Part shown: positions 1 through 7,990 of the stretch, piece after piece
How positions within the stretch are numbered: position 1 is the first letter of the stretch
How the letters are laid out: each line of letters starts with the position of its first letter
NCBI GenBank assembly: GCA_030158125.1
Contig: JAOATL010000008.1
Span: 1-54,576 of the forward strand
Reading direction: 5' to 3'
DNA from: Limnohabitans sp.
Lineage (GTDB): Bacteria > Pseudomonadota > Gammaproteobacteria > Burkholderiales > Burkholderiaceae_C
Length of the DNA: 54,576 nucleotides
Notes under the pieces: generated by a model
The model's input: only the letters and a program-made list of their open reading frames with translations
The model's database searches: none
What the model was told of the DNA's origin: nothing
Program-made: the position numbers and the translations under genes

Positions 1-38
1 GTAGTAAGCATGAAAGTCTGGTCATAAGACTTTGTCAT
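1..38 (-). CDS. N-terminal fragment of an unidentified gene running off the left edge
   Basis: The minus strand carries an ATG at base 38 preceded by a strong Shine-Dalgarno sequence (AAGGAG, seven bases before the ATG). Twelve codons are visible, reading MTKSYDQTFMLT, before the window ends. I do not recognise the product from so short a stretch. The start is credible because of the ribosome binding site and because a CRP-type site with a -10 box lies at a suitable distance upstream (117-160). It is divergent from nothing: the next gene to the right (225-1643) is on the same strand and upstream of it. Its probable co-regulation with the FecR gene suggests it belongs to the same locus. Confidence 0.6.
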   Translation of the reverse strand, partial: MTKSYDQTFMLT

Positions 39-116
39 TGACTTTCTCCTTCTTAAAGTTAAATAAACAGAAACGGGAATCCCAATAGAGAACACCCATT
101 TATGCGCTGTGAGGGG

Positions 117-160
117 ATTGTAGAAGATTTCTGACGTCGTTTTTTGTGATTTGAGTCACA
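117..160 (-). promoter_or_regulatory. CRP-type class II promoter for the gene at the left edge
   Basis: A perfect CRP-type palindrome, TGTGA-N6-TCACA, occupies 145-160. On the minus strand a -10 box TACAAT (122 to 117) follows; the palindrome centre (152.5) lies 35.5 bases upstream of the end of the -10 box. This puts the centre near -42 if transcription starts about base 110, the spacing of class II CRP activation, and fits the lack of a recognisable -35 hexamer. The 5' leader to the ATG at 38 would be about 70 bases. Confidence 0.65.
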
Positions 161-224
161 CACAAGGGCATGAAAACGCTTATTTGCAAAAAAACAACGC
201 GTTTTGGGGTGGTTTTTAGGCAAA

Positions 225-1643
225 TCAGTCACTCGCCCACCTTGCACCCACATAAACACTGGAATTTCTCAAATTAAACAAGGTGTTATTGGATCTTTGT
301 GATGTGGCTTCAAGGTTGATGCCTGCGCTCCACTGTTTGGCCACTGGCACCCAATAACCCAGCCCCATATCGGTGCGGTGCGTATCAGATTTTAAGTCCC
401 CCAGCAGGTCGCTGTAAGCCAGCTTGTCTTGGCTGTGGGCATAACGCAACCAGGCCGACAGTTGGCCCGAGGCAACAGGCCATGCGGGTGTGTTGACTAT
501 TTGCTCATGGCGCACCAGCAAGTCTGTGCGTGTGCGGTTGCCGCCCGGTCGGCTGGTGTCTTGGGCTTTGTCTTGGCCACCGCCCAGCGCCACATGGGTT
601 TCGCGGTTTTGGCCGCTGCTGCACACCCAGTCCATGCGGCCATAGGTGTACACGCCGTTCAGGCTGGCAGACTGCGGAAACTTTTGGTCAATGCGGCCAA
701 TGGCCGGCGCCCACTTGCAGGCAGCGCCCAGGGTGTCCCATGCAAACTTCAGCTGCAAGCCTTGGTCTTGGTAGGCGGTTTGGTTGCCCAGCCAAAACTG
801 CGTGCCACCAGCGGCCATTTGCCACACGCCAGACGCATTGCCCGCCAACATGGGCAAGCTGTACTTGACGGCGCCTTCTGCGGTGCGGTTGTTGCCGCCC
901 ACACTGGCGGCGCCCGTTTTGCTGGCCAGGGCCACATTGACCGACAGCTCTTGGCCCTCGGCACCTTTGAGGTGGCCCTGCACGGCGGCCGTGGTTTTAA
1001 AGGCATCACCGGCCACGGGCTTGGCGTTGTCGGTCAGGCCCAGGGTCACGGGGCCGTTGGACAAATACAAAGTGAGCGAGTCGGTGTAGGTGGCGCTGTT
1101 GAGGTTGCTCTCGCGGCCGTAGGCGGTTTGCAACAGGCTGTTCCATTGCCAGGGCAGCGCTGTGCCTTGCGCGGTGCCTTGCATTGTGCTTTGGGCTGCG
1201 CTTTGCGATGCACTTTGTGCCGGGCTCAGCTGGGCTTTCAGGCCGGGTTGAATGTCGGGGCGCTGCAGCACTTCGTTCAAGATGGCGCGGGCCGAGCCCT
1301 TCAAACCAATTTGTGCCAAGGCCTGGGCGTAGTCCAGTTGCGCACCGGGCAAGTCGGGGTTGAGCAGCAAGGCTTTTTCTAGGGCAACGGCAGCGGCTTC
1401 GGTTTGGCCTTGGGCCAACAGTTGGGCACCGCGGTGCGCATGGAAGAACGCGTTGTCGTCGCAGGCTTCAGACCAGCCAGCCAGTTGGGCCAGGCTGGCG
1501 GCTTGCCAGGCTGCAGGGGCTGGGCAGGCGTTTTGCGCATAGGCAGAAGGCACGCACAGAACCACAGCCAGCAAGGCTTGCAAGCCCCATGCGGGCACCG
1601 GCTTTGTGCGAAGACTTTCGCAGCCAGACTGTTCACTCTGCAC
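225..1643 (-). CDS. TPR-containing outer membrane beta-barrel protein
   Basis: 472 residues from a GTG start. Residues about 18-36 form a signal peptide ending in an Ala-Tyr-Ala-Gln type cleavage site. Residues about 65-125 hold tetratricopeptide-like helices (HRGAQLLAQGQTEAAAVALE and the following helix pair). A low-complexity Gln/Ser/Ala/Thr linker at about 143-162 precedes a region of alternating beta strands to the end, starting with a GRESNLNSATYTDSLTL motif and closing with YVGARWASD, as expected for an outer membrane barrel. The architecture resembles surface-lipoprotein-assembly-modifier (Slam)-like or porin-type TPR/barrel proteins; no substrate can be named. It is the last gene of the FecR-CHASE2-barrel run, 33 bases after the cyclase-like gene, so probably co-transcribed. 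No Shine-Dalgarno is evident at the GTG. Confidence 0.75.
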   Translation of the reverse strand: MQSEQSGCESLRTKPVPAWGLQALLAVVLCVPSAYAQNACPAPAAWQAASLAQLAGWSEACDDNAFFHAHRGAQLLAQGQTEAAAVALEKALLLNPDLPGAQLDYAQALAQIGLKGSARAILNEVLQRPDIQPGLKAQLSPAQSASQSAAQSTMQGTAQGTALPWQWNSLLQTAYGRESNLNSATYTDSLTLYLSNGPVTLGLTDNAKPVAGDAFKTTAAVQGHLKGAEGQELSVNVALASKTGAASVGGNNRTAEGAVKYSLPMLAGNASGVWQMAAGGTQFWLGNQTAYQDQGLQLKFAWDTLGAACKWAPAIGRIDQKFPQSASLNGVYTYGRMDWVCSSGQNRETHVALGGGQDKAQDTSRPGGNRTRTDLLVRHEQIVNTPAWPVASGQLSAWLRYAHSQDKLAYSDLLGDLKSDTHRTDMGLGYWVPVAKQWSAGINLEATSQRSNNTLFNLRNSSVYVGARWASD

Positions 1644-1676
1644 AGTTTTAATGATAAAAAATAGAAGGGTTGGCGA

Positions 1677-3668
1677 TTAGCCGATCATACTGACTTCAGA
1701 CGCAAATCCTGCGTCCAAGCCAGACACCAAATGCAGGTGTGATGGGTCTACCTCAATTTGCAAGGCGTACACCGTGCGCGGTGTGCGCATGCCGGCCAAC
1801 AAAAAGTCGCCCAGCTTTTGCATGTCGTCCATGCCCGACTGGGCCTTGGCCTGTGGGCCTACCAGCACGGGATAACCCAGCTCGGAAGTGAGTTTTTCTA
1901 ATCTGGCGGCCACGCTCACAGCCTCGCCCATCACGGTGTGCACACGGCGGCGTGCGGGGCCAAACGAGCCCACCATCACGGGGCCGGTTTCTATGCCAAT
2001 GCCAATGTCCAAGGGCGGGGTTTTTCTGGAAGCAACTTTGGGCAACTGGGCCACGCCTTCTTTCCAAATCACTTCGGCCGCTTGCAAAGCCTTTTGAGCG
2101 TGTTGGTTGCAAGGGCTAGAGCCGTTCCAAACAGCCGTCAGGCCATCGCCCACCATTTGCTCCACCACGCCGCCATGTTCGGTCACGATGCGGTCGAGGG
2201 TGGTGTAAAACAAGTGCAACACCATGGCAGCGTCTTCGGGGGCGCGCTCTTCGCAGTAGGCTGAAAAGTTGCGCAAGTCGACCAGCATCACGGTGGCTTC
2301 GCGGGTTTCGGCCACCACTTGGGCGGTAGGGCCTTCAAAGGCCACACGGCGTGCGGCACCTTCGGGCAAGTAGCTAGAGAGGTTGTCAAACAAGCGCTCG
2401 CGCTCGGCGCGCACACGCAGCATTTCTGAAGCAGTTAGCAGGCCTGCGGCCAAAGCCACAAACACGGCGGGTTGACCCCAGCCCAGCCACTGGTGTGACA
2501 CCAACAACAAGACGGCGTGCACAGCAAAGATGGAAGCGCCAGTGGCCACTGCCACCAAAGGCATGACCACGGCAGCTTTAGGACCGGCTGCGCGCAATGA
2601 AAAGACCAACACCAACAAGGCCACCAAACCCGTAGCCAAAGGCCAGAGCGGTGCCCATGCGGGAGCAAACGGTGTGCGTGAATCGAGTGCGGCCGACATC
2701 AATTGGGCATGCACTTCTACGCCACCCACAGCGCCGCCTTGCGGTGTAGGCACGGCATCACCACCGCCAAACGCGGTAGAGCCCACCAACACCCAAGCGC
2801 CTTTGAGCATGCTGGGCGGTACTTTGCCTTGCAACACGTCCACGGCAGACACCGAGGCAAAGCCGTCGCGCGGCATTTGATAAGACACGCGCAACTGGCC
2901 TTTGTTGTCTAAAGGCAACTGCAAACCGCCAATGTCGAGCAACTGAGCACTGCTGCTGCTCAACAAGCCCGTTTGCGTTGTATGCCACACAGGCTGTGCG
3001 CCAGTGGCAGCGGCCAAGCCTGCCACGGCCAAAGCCGGATACGCCTGACCTTCGTAGCAAACCACGGCAGGCACGCGGCGAATGTTGCCGTCGGCATCGA
3101 TGATGGGGGTGATGTGACCTACGCCTGCGCTGCTTTGCGCAAACAAAGATTCGGCACCCATGAAGCCAAAGGCGGGGGTGCCGAAGGGGTTTTGTGCGGT
3201 GCTGTTGGCAGGGCAAGTGCCCATGGCGCCAGCCAATTGGCCAGACTTCACTTGCGCTTGCGGGCTGAGGGCAAACAGCTGAGAAATGACGGTGGGCGCA
3301 CCTGCTTTGAGGGCGACGGCCAGCTTTTGATCTTGAGCAGCGTCTTGGGCGCCGTCAAACAGCACATCCACTACTTTGAGGTTGACGCCATACGCATCAA
3401 GGCCTGACAGCAAAGTGGCCACTCGCTCACGAGGCCATGGCCAGGCACCTAAAGCTTGTGTGCTCTTCTCGTCAATGTCGACCACCACCACGCGGCGCTC
3501 GGTGGCGTTGGGGTTGGCCAAAGACCAAGTGCGGCTGGCCAAACGCTCTTCCCACTGCTGCATTTGGGGCGCCCAAATGGCAGAGACCAAAGCCATGAGC
3601 AGCACAGCAACCGTAGACACGGCGGCGTAAAGCCACAAGGGTTTTTTGAGGAGTGCGTCCAGCTTCAT
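1677..3668 (-). CDS. CHASE2-domain class III nucleotide cyclase-like protein
   Basis: 663 residues. A membrane helix at about 11-31 is followed by a CHASE2 extracytoplasmic sensor domain (about 35-335), then three membrane helices (about 340-357, 366-390, 398-414) and a cytoplasmic class III cyclase domain (about 450-610). Both metal-binding aspartates are present (D464 in VDLRNFS, D508 in VGDGL), as is the arginine of AARLE (R589). The residue that is usually the substrate-specifying Lys is Gln504, its Asp partner is Glu582, and the transition-state Asn is Ser585. The protein may therefore make a different product, have low activity or be a signalling pseudo-enzyme. It sits 11 bases downstream of the FecR gene and close to a CRP-like regulator, suggesting an envelope-sensing circuit. 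Confidence 0.85.
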   Translation of the reverse strand: MKLDALLKKPLWLYAAVSTVAVLLMALVSAIWAPQMQQWEERLASRTWSLANPNATERRVVVVDIDEKSTQALGAWPWPRERVATLLSGLDAYGVNLKVVDVLFDGAQDAAQDQKLAVALKAGAPTVISQLFALSPQAQVKSGQLAGAMGTCPANSTAQNPFGTPAFGFMGAESLFAQSSAGVGHITPIIDADGNIRRVPAVVCYEGQAYPALAVAGLAAATGAQPVWHTTQTGLLSSSSAQLLDIGGLQLPLDNKGQLRVSYQMPRDGFASVSAVDVLQGKVPPSMLKGAWVLVGSTAFGGGDAVPTPQGGAVGGVEVHAQLMSAALDSRTPFAPAWAPLWPLATGLVALLVLVFSLRAAGPKAAVVMPLVAVATGASIFAVHAVLLLVSHQWLGWGQPAVFVALAAGLLTASEMLRVRAERERLFDNLSSYLPEGAARRVAFEGPTAQVVAETREATVMLVDLRNFSAYCEERAPEDAAMVLHLFYTTLDRIVTEHGGVVEQMVGDGLTAVWNGSSPCNQHAQKALQAAEVIWKEGVAQLPKVASRKTPPLDIGIGIETGPVMVGSFGPARRRVHTVMGEAVSVAARLEKLTSELGYPVLVGPQAKAQSGMDDMQKLGDFLLAGMRTPRTVYALQIEVDPSHLHLVSGLDAGFASEVSMIG

Positions 3669-3679
3669 ACGGTACTGGC

Positions 3680-4996
3680 TTAGCGGCCCCAGAGGGTGGC
3701 ACCCACAAAAGCGCCACGACCCACTTGGGTTTTAAAGAGATAACCGGCTTGACGGGCGTCTAATGAAATAGCGCCAGCCAGGCTGCTGGTGGGTGAAGCT
3801 TCGGGGCCCGAGCGGCCCAAGAAGATGCCCGAGTTTGAATTGATGCTGCCGCTTTGGCTGAAGGTTTGCAAACCGGTGCCCTCGGCACTCAGGCCCAGTT
3901 GGGTGGCAAAGGTTTTGGCGCCAAAGTCGATGGACAAACTGCCAGACGACACCGTGGCAGGCACCATTTCGTTGGCGGCATTGCGGTAATAAGCAGAGGC
4001 AGACTTGAGGCCAAAGTCGGTTTTGGTGGTGAGGGTGGGCAGCACGTTGATGTGGCTGGGCTCACGGAACAAGAAGTAGTAGCCATCGCCCACCGTCACT
4101 TCGTTGCCGCGCATGGCTTCTAAGAATGGCACGGTAAGGGTGTCGTTGGCAATGGGGTCGCGGGCCCAACGGCCCCAAATGAGGCGGTTGCTGCCAAGGG
4201 CGTTGAGGGGGTTTTTGGCTTCGGTGTCGGAGGCCAGGGGCTTCTCGGCGGCGTCGCGCACTTGGCGGTCGAGTTGCAACAGCTTGGTGTTGTCGGCCTG
4301 GCCGGGTTTGCTGACGTTTTGGAAGCTGGGGTCGGTGGTGCCCAGGCGATACACCAAGGCTTGGCCCAGCATTTCTGCAGTGAGTTCTTTGGCGCGGGCC
4401 GTGGTGCAAACGCCCAAAGCGTCGGCCTTGCAACCGCTGTCGAAGGGGGCCATCACGATGGCGCCCTGGTTGACTGTGACGCGAATGACGTCTTTGGAAA
4501 CTTGCGTGACAAAGTCGGTGCCCTTGACACCAATGGCCACCAAGGGGGTGTTCAAACGGAAACGTTCTTTGGCGGCTTGGGCCGCGGCGCCAGAAATAGA
4601 GCGGGCTTCACCAGAGTCGAGGCTAAGGCGAACCACAGACGCGGCGGGGTCGGCCGGGCTGTATTTGAATTCGTGGATGCGAAACACCGAGTTGGGGCGA
4701 ACGCTAACGCGGGCGCCATCGATGAAGCGGATGTGCACGTGGCCGTTGTCGGACGTGCGAATGACGTCGCCCTCTTGCACCGAGCCGCCCTTTTGAGGTT
4801 CGGCTTCGTTGGCGCTGCGTTCAATTTTGGACTTGCCAATGGTGAGGGTGACCTCGCCCACCACTTGGGCGGCTTGGGCCAGGCTGCCCATGCCTGCCAA
4901 CACCCAAACCATCAGCAAGGTGATGGCCATGGCCCAAGCGCGGCTGAACGGCTGGGCCGCGGCTGGCTGGGTAAGGTGAAGGGCTTGAATGTGCAT
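3680..4996 (-). CDS. FecR-domain envelope protein
   Basis: 438 residues from the ATG at 4996. A hydrophobic segment at about 22-43 ending in AQA is a signal peptide or anchor. The FecR domain follows at about 45-170: a beta-rich start (VVGEVTLTIG), the GDVIRTSDNGHVHIRFIDGA core, SVRPNSVFRI, and the LNTPLVAIGVKGTDF motif. The C-terminal 230 residues are Ser/Thr/Gly-rich with no recognised domain. An in-frame GTG at 5062 would extend it, but that codon lies upstream of the predicted transcription start (about 5013), so the ATG is preferred even though no good ribosome binding site precedes it. FecR domains usually act in transmembrane signalling; here there is no sigma factor or TonB receptor, but a CHASE2 cyclase-like protein directly downstream. 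Confidence 0.8.
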   Translation of the reverse strand: MHIQALHLTQPAAAQPFSRAWAMAITLLMVWVLAGMGSLAQAAQVVGEVTLTIGKSKIERSANEAEPQKGGSVQEGDVIRTSDNGHVHIRFIDGARVSVRPNSVFRIHEFKYSPADPAASVVRLSLDSGEARSISGAAAQAAKERFRLNTPLVAIGVKGTDFVTQVSKDVIRVTVNQGAIVMAPFDSGCKADALGVCTTARAKELTAEMLGQALVYRLGTTDPSFQNVSKPGQADNTKLLQLDRQVRDAAEKPLASDTEAKNPLNALGSNRLIWGRWARDPIANDTLTVPFLEAMRGNEVTVGDGYYFLFREPSHINVLPTLTTKTDFGLKSASAYYRNAANEMVPATVSSGSLSIDFGAKTFATQLGLSAEGTGLQTFSQSGSINSNSGIFLGRSGPEASPTSSLAGAISLDARQAGYLFKTQVGRGAFVGATLWGR

Positions 4997-5019
4997 GATT
5001 TGGCGCAATATTGTGTGGG

Positions 5020-5063
5020 AGTATAAAAAGGAAAGGCCAGCACAACATGTGCGCAAGATCACA
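5020..5063 (-). promoter_or_regulatory. CRP-type class II promoter of the FecR-cyclase-barrel operon
   Basis: A near-perfect CRP-type palindrome, TGTGC-N6-TCACA, lies at 5048-5063 (one mismatch to TGTGA-N6-TCACA). On the minus strand a -10 box TATACT occupies 5025 to 5020. The centre of the palindrome (5055.5) is 35.5 bases from the end of the -10 box, exactly as at 117-160. The site is also upstream of the divergent Crp/Fnr gene (5138), so it may serve autoregulation. Confidence 0.65.
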
Positions 5064-5137
5064 CGCCCAGAAAAACAAGGCCGGCCTGTGCAGTGGCCCT
5101 TTGGGCTGATTAACCCCTAAGATACGGGGTTCAAATT

Positions 5138-5818
5138 ATGGCCATCCACCCATCGCTACTGCAGCAATTTACCCTGATGCGACTGTTTCCAGCAGACGCA
5201 TTGGCCTCGCTTGCCGCACATTCCAGCACGCACGCTTTTTCAAAGCGGGAGGTGGTATTGGCCAAAGACAAGCCCTCCAGCAGCCTGATGTTTTTGCTGG
5301 AAGGCCGGCTACAAGCCATAGACTTTACGCTGGATGGCCGTGAAGTAGGCCTTCACTTTATTGAAGAAGGCCAGTACTTTGGCGAGATCTCGGTGCTGGA
5401 CGGCCTGCCCTCCCCCGAGGTGGTCATTGCCACCAAAAAGTCACAGGTGGTGATGGTGCCGGCCCGCGATATTCGGTCGCACATTTTTGGTTCGCCCCAG
5501 GCCATCGAGGCCATTACCTCGGGCCTGACCAAGCGCATTCGCGACCAAGCCAACCAACGCCAGATTTTGGGCATCATCAGTCCGCTGCAACGCATTTGCG
5601 CGTTGTTGCAAAACCTCACCAAGGAAGGCAAGAACCCTTCCTTGATTGCCAACGCACCCACCCACCAAGAGATTGCCATCATGGTCAACCTCACGCGCGA
5701 AACCGTGACGCGGGCGTTTCAGGTGCTGCAATCGCAAGGCGCTTTGGCGCGCGATGGCGATGATTTGAAAGTTGACGCCAGCAAGCTGAAGCAGTTGGCA
5801 GAAAAGTCGGCGGACTGA
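5138..5818 (+). CDS. Crp/Fnr-family transcription regulator
   Basis: 226 residues, typical of the family. A cyclic-nucleotide-binding beta roll spans about 10-125, a dimer helix about 127-160 and a winged helix-turn-helix about 163-215. The recognition helix (TRETVTRAF, 186-194) keeps R187, E188 and R192, equivalent to the base-contacting R180, E181 and R185 of E. coli CRP, so it should read TGTGA half sites. In the phosphate-binding cassette the glycine-glutamate (FGE, 81-83) is kept, but the Arg-Ser pair that holds the cAMP phosphate in CRP aligns with Pro/Glu (SPEVVIA, 92-98). It has no N-terminal cysteine cluster, so it is not an FNR oxygen sensor. It is divergent from the FecR operon. 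A plausible -10 box (TAAGAT) lies at 5117-5122. Confidence 0.88.
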   Translation: MAIHPSLLQQFTLMRLFPADALASLAAHSSTHAFSKREVVLAKDKPSSSLMFLLEGRLQAIDFTLDGREVGLHFIEEGQYFGEISVLDGLPSPEVVIATKKSQVVMVPARDIRSHIFGSPQAIEAITSGLTKRIRDQANQRQILGIISPLQRICALLQNLTKEGKNPSLIANAPTHQEIAIMVNLTRETVTRAFQVLQSQGALARDGDDLKVDASKLKQLAEKSAD

Positions 5819-5835
5819 GCACAGGCCCCTTGAAC

Positions 5836-6654
5836 ATGTTTGCATTTGCTTCTACTTTTCTGAAACACTTTGCATGGCCTTCGGCGCATCGCCATTTGAT
5901 TTGGCAATTTGCAAGGCGTGAAGTGTTGGGCCGTTATCGCGGCTCGGTGTTGGGTGTGGGCTGGTCGGTGCTAACGCCCATGGCCATGTTGGCCGTTTAC
6001 ACGTTAGTGTTCCGGCACATTTTCAAAGCCAAGTGGCCGGGTGTGGAAGACGGCAACATGAGCTTTGCCCTCAACTTGTTTGCAGGCTTGTTGGTGTTCA
6101 ACTGGGCCGCAGAGTTTTTAAGCCGCGCGCCGCGCTTGATGACAGATCAACCCAACTTGGTGACCAAGGTGGTGTTTCCTTTGCAGGTGCTGCCGTGGTC
6201 TGCGCTGATGTCGAGTTTTTTCCATGTGATGGTGTCGTGCTTGGTGTGGTTGGCCGGTTGCTTGTTGTTTGGCCAAGGCATTCATGCCTCTTGGTTGGCT
6301 TTGCCTTTGGTGTTTTTGGCCTTGGTGCCCACGCTGTTGGGCTTGGGTTGGGCGCTGTCGGCGCTGGGCGTTTACTTTCGCGACCTGGGCGAAATAGTAG
6401 GACTGTTCATGGGCATGTTGCTGTTTTTAACGCCCGTGTTTTTTCCTTTGAGCGTGCTGCCCGACTTTTTGCAAGGCTGGGTGGCGTTCAATCCTTTGGC
6501 TGTGCCCATTGAAGCTTTGCGCAGCATTGGCTTGATGGGGGTGTGGCCCAATTTTCTTGCGTTGTTGCAATTGTTCGTGGTGGGTTGTGTGCTGGCTTTG
6601 GGCGGTGCTTGGTTGTTTGAAAAATCACGCAAGGGGTTTGCTGATGTCCTCTAA
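5836..6654 (+). CDS. wzm: ABC-2 type polysaccharide export permease (Wzm-like)
   Basis: 272 residues from ATG 5836 (a TTG two codons earlier is also possible). About six membrane helices. The N-terminal amphipathic part with WQFARREVLGRYRGSVLGVG is the signature of the Wzm/TagG/KpsM family of ABC-2 exporters, inner membrane permeases that move lipid-linked O-antigen or capsule chains to the periplasm. It overlaps the ATPase gene downstream by 11 bases, which indicates translational coupling. No clear ribosome binding site precedes it, and it starts 17 bases after the regulator gene, so the two could share a transcript. Confidence 0.9.
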   Translation: MFAFASTFLKHFAWPSAHRHLIWQFARREVLGRYRGSVLGVGWSVLTPMAMLAVYTLVFRHIFKAKWPGVEDGNMSFALNLFAGLLVFNWAAEFLSRAPRLMTDQPNLVTKVVFPLQVLPWSALMSSFFHVMVSCLVWLAGCLLFGQGIHASWLALPLVFLALVPTLLGLGWALSALGVYFRDLGEIVGLFMGMLLFLTPVFFPLSVLPDFLQGWVAFNPLAVPIEALRSIGLMGVWPNFLALLQLFVVGCVLALGGAWLFEKSRKGFADVL

Positions 6655-7990
6655 CGCACCCGCAGTTTCAGCTTTGCCTGGTGGTGCTGCTGCGGCACCC
6701 GTCATTGCGCTTGAAAGCGTTGGCAAAACCTACAAGCGTTTTGCCAAACCCTCCGACAGATTTTGGCAAGCAGTGTGGCCCTCAGCATTGCGCGGTGGTG
6801 ATGCGAAAGCCAACGAGTTTGTGGCCTTGGCGCCGCTTTCACTGAAGGTGCAACGCGGCGAAGCATTGGGCTTGATTGGCCGCAATGGCGCAGGCAAATC
6901 GACTTTGTTGCAAATGGTGTGTGGCACTTTGAACCCCAGCAGTGGCAGCGTAAAAGTGAACGGCAAAATTGGCGCGCTGTTGGAATTGGGTGCGGGCTTC
7001 AATCCTGAATTTACGGGTCGCGAAAATGTTTATTTGGCCGCAGCCGTGATGGGTTTGTCGGGCGCCGAAACCGATGCTTTGTACGAAAGCATTGTGGAAT
7101 TTTCTGGCATTCGCGAGTTCATTGACCAGCCGGTGAAGACTTACTCCAGCGGCATGTACGTGCGCTTGGCCTTCTCCATTGCCACCAGCGCCAATCCCGA
7201 TATTTTGGTGATCGACGAAGCCTTGAGTGTGGGCGATGGCGCGTTTGCCAAGAAGTCGTTTGAGCGCATCATGCAACTCAAAGCACAAGGCACCACGGTG
7301 CTGTTTTGCTCGCACTCCATGTACCAAGTGGAATCGTTTTGCGACCGCGCAGTGTGGCTAGACCATGGGCAAGTGCAAATGGAAGGGCCTGCATCAGATG
7401 TGGTGGCGACGTATACCGACAGCTTGCGAGCTGAAGGGGGTGATGGTGCTTTGCATTCAGCTTCTTCAGTGGCTGCAGGACTTGAAAAAGCCGATGCAAA
7501 AGATGCCTTGGCTGCAGATGCCAATGCATTGATTGCCGCAGTAAGCGATGCCGCCTCATCTGCATCGACAGGTACCACCCGAATCACAAGCATTGCGGTG
7601 AGTGTGGACGGCGTGTCGGGCCGCGAGTTGCAAGCGGTCAGTTTGCAAAGCGATGTGCACATCACTGTGAAGTTTGAATCAGATCCTGCGCAGCCCTGCC
7701 CTACGTTTGCCACCGGCTTTGCATTGCCTGATGGCCAAATTTTTACCAGCGCGTACACATTGTTTGATGACGTGACCATGGAGCGCGATGCGCAAGGCCG
7801 AGGCCAAGCCACTGTGGTGTTTGAAAAACTGCCGCTGATGAAGGGCCGTTTTTCAGTGGGCGCCTATTTGTTCGACGAGCGTGCGCTGCATGTCTACGAC
7901 GTGGTGCTGCAAGCCGCTACGGTGGTGGTGACGCAGCCTGGTGTGCATCAAGGCTTTGTGCAATTGCCACACCGCTGGCAATCCAACTAA
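6644..7990 (+). CDS. wzt: Polysaccharide ABC exporter ATPase with C-terminal sugar-binding domain (Wzt-like)
   Basis: 448 residues. The ATG at 6644 has AAGGGG eight bases upstream and overlaps the permease gene. The ATPase domain shows Walker A (GRNGAGKS, 79-86), the short signature YSSGMYVRLAF (167-177) and Walker B (ILVIDE, 187-192) typical of Wzt. A low-complexity Ala/Asp/Ser linker (about 265-300) leads to a beta-sandwich domain (about 305-440) that in Wzt proteins recognises the capped end of the glycan. Presence of this extra domain predicts that the exported chain carries a terminal modification, possibly added by the methyltransferase encoded at 8847. The stop codon overlaps that of the convergent gene by three bases. 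Confidence 0.9.
   Translation: MSSNAPAVSALPGGAAAAPVIALESVGKTYKRFAKPSDRFWQAVWPSALRGGDAKANEFVALAPLSLKVQRGEALGLIGRNGAGKSTLLQMVCGTLNPSSGSVKVNGKIGALLELGAGFNPEFTGRENVYLAAAVMGLSGAETDALYESIVEFSGIREFIDQPVKTYSSGMYVRLAFSIATSANPDILVIDEALSVGDGAFAKKSFERIMQLKAQGTTVLFCSHSMYQVESFCDRAVWLDHGQVQMEGPASDVVATYTDSLRAEGGDGALHSASSVAAGLEKADAKDALAADANALIAAVSDAASSASTGTTRITSIAVSVDGVSGRELQAVSLQSDVHITVKFESDPAQPCPTFATGFALPDGQIFTSAYTLFDDVTMERDAQGRGQATVVFEKLPLMKGRFSVGAYLFDERALHVYDVVLQAATVVVTQPGVHQGFVQLPHRWQSN

Noticed and set aside
59..259. 66-codon minus-strand frame overlapping the CRP-type site
   Set aside because: No ribosome binding site, overlaps the end of the TPR/barrel gene and the promoter; composition not protein-like.
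429..1382. 317-codon plus-strand frame opposite the TPR/barrel gene
   Set aside because: Low-complexity Ala/Gly/Leu composition and no domain; the minus-strand protein has a signal peptide and barrel features.
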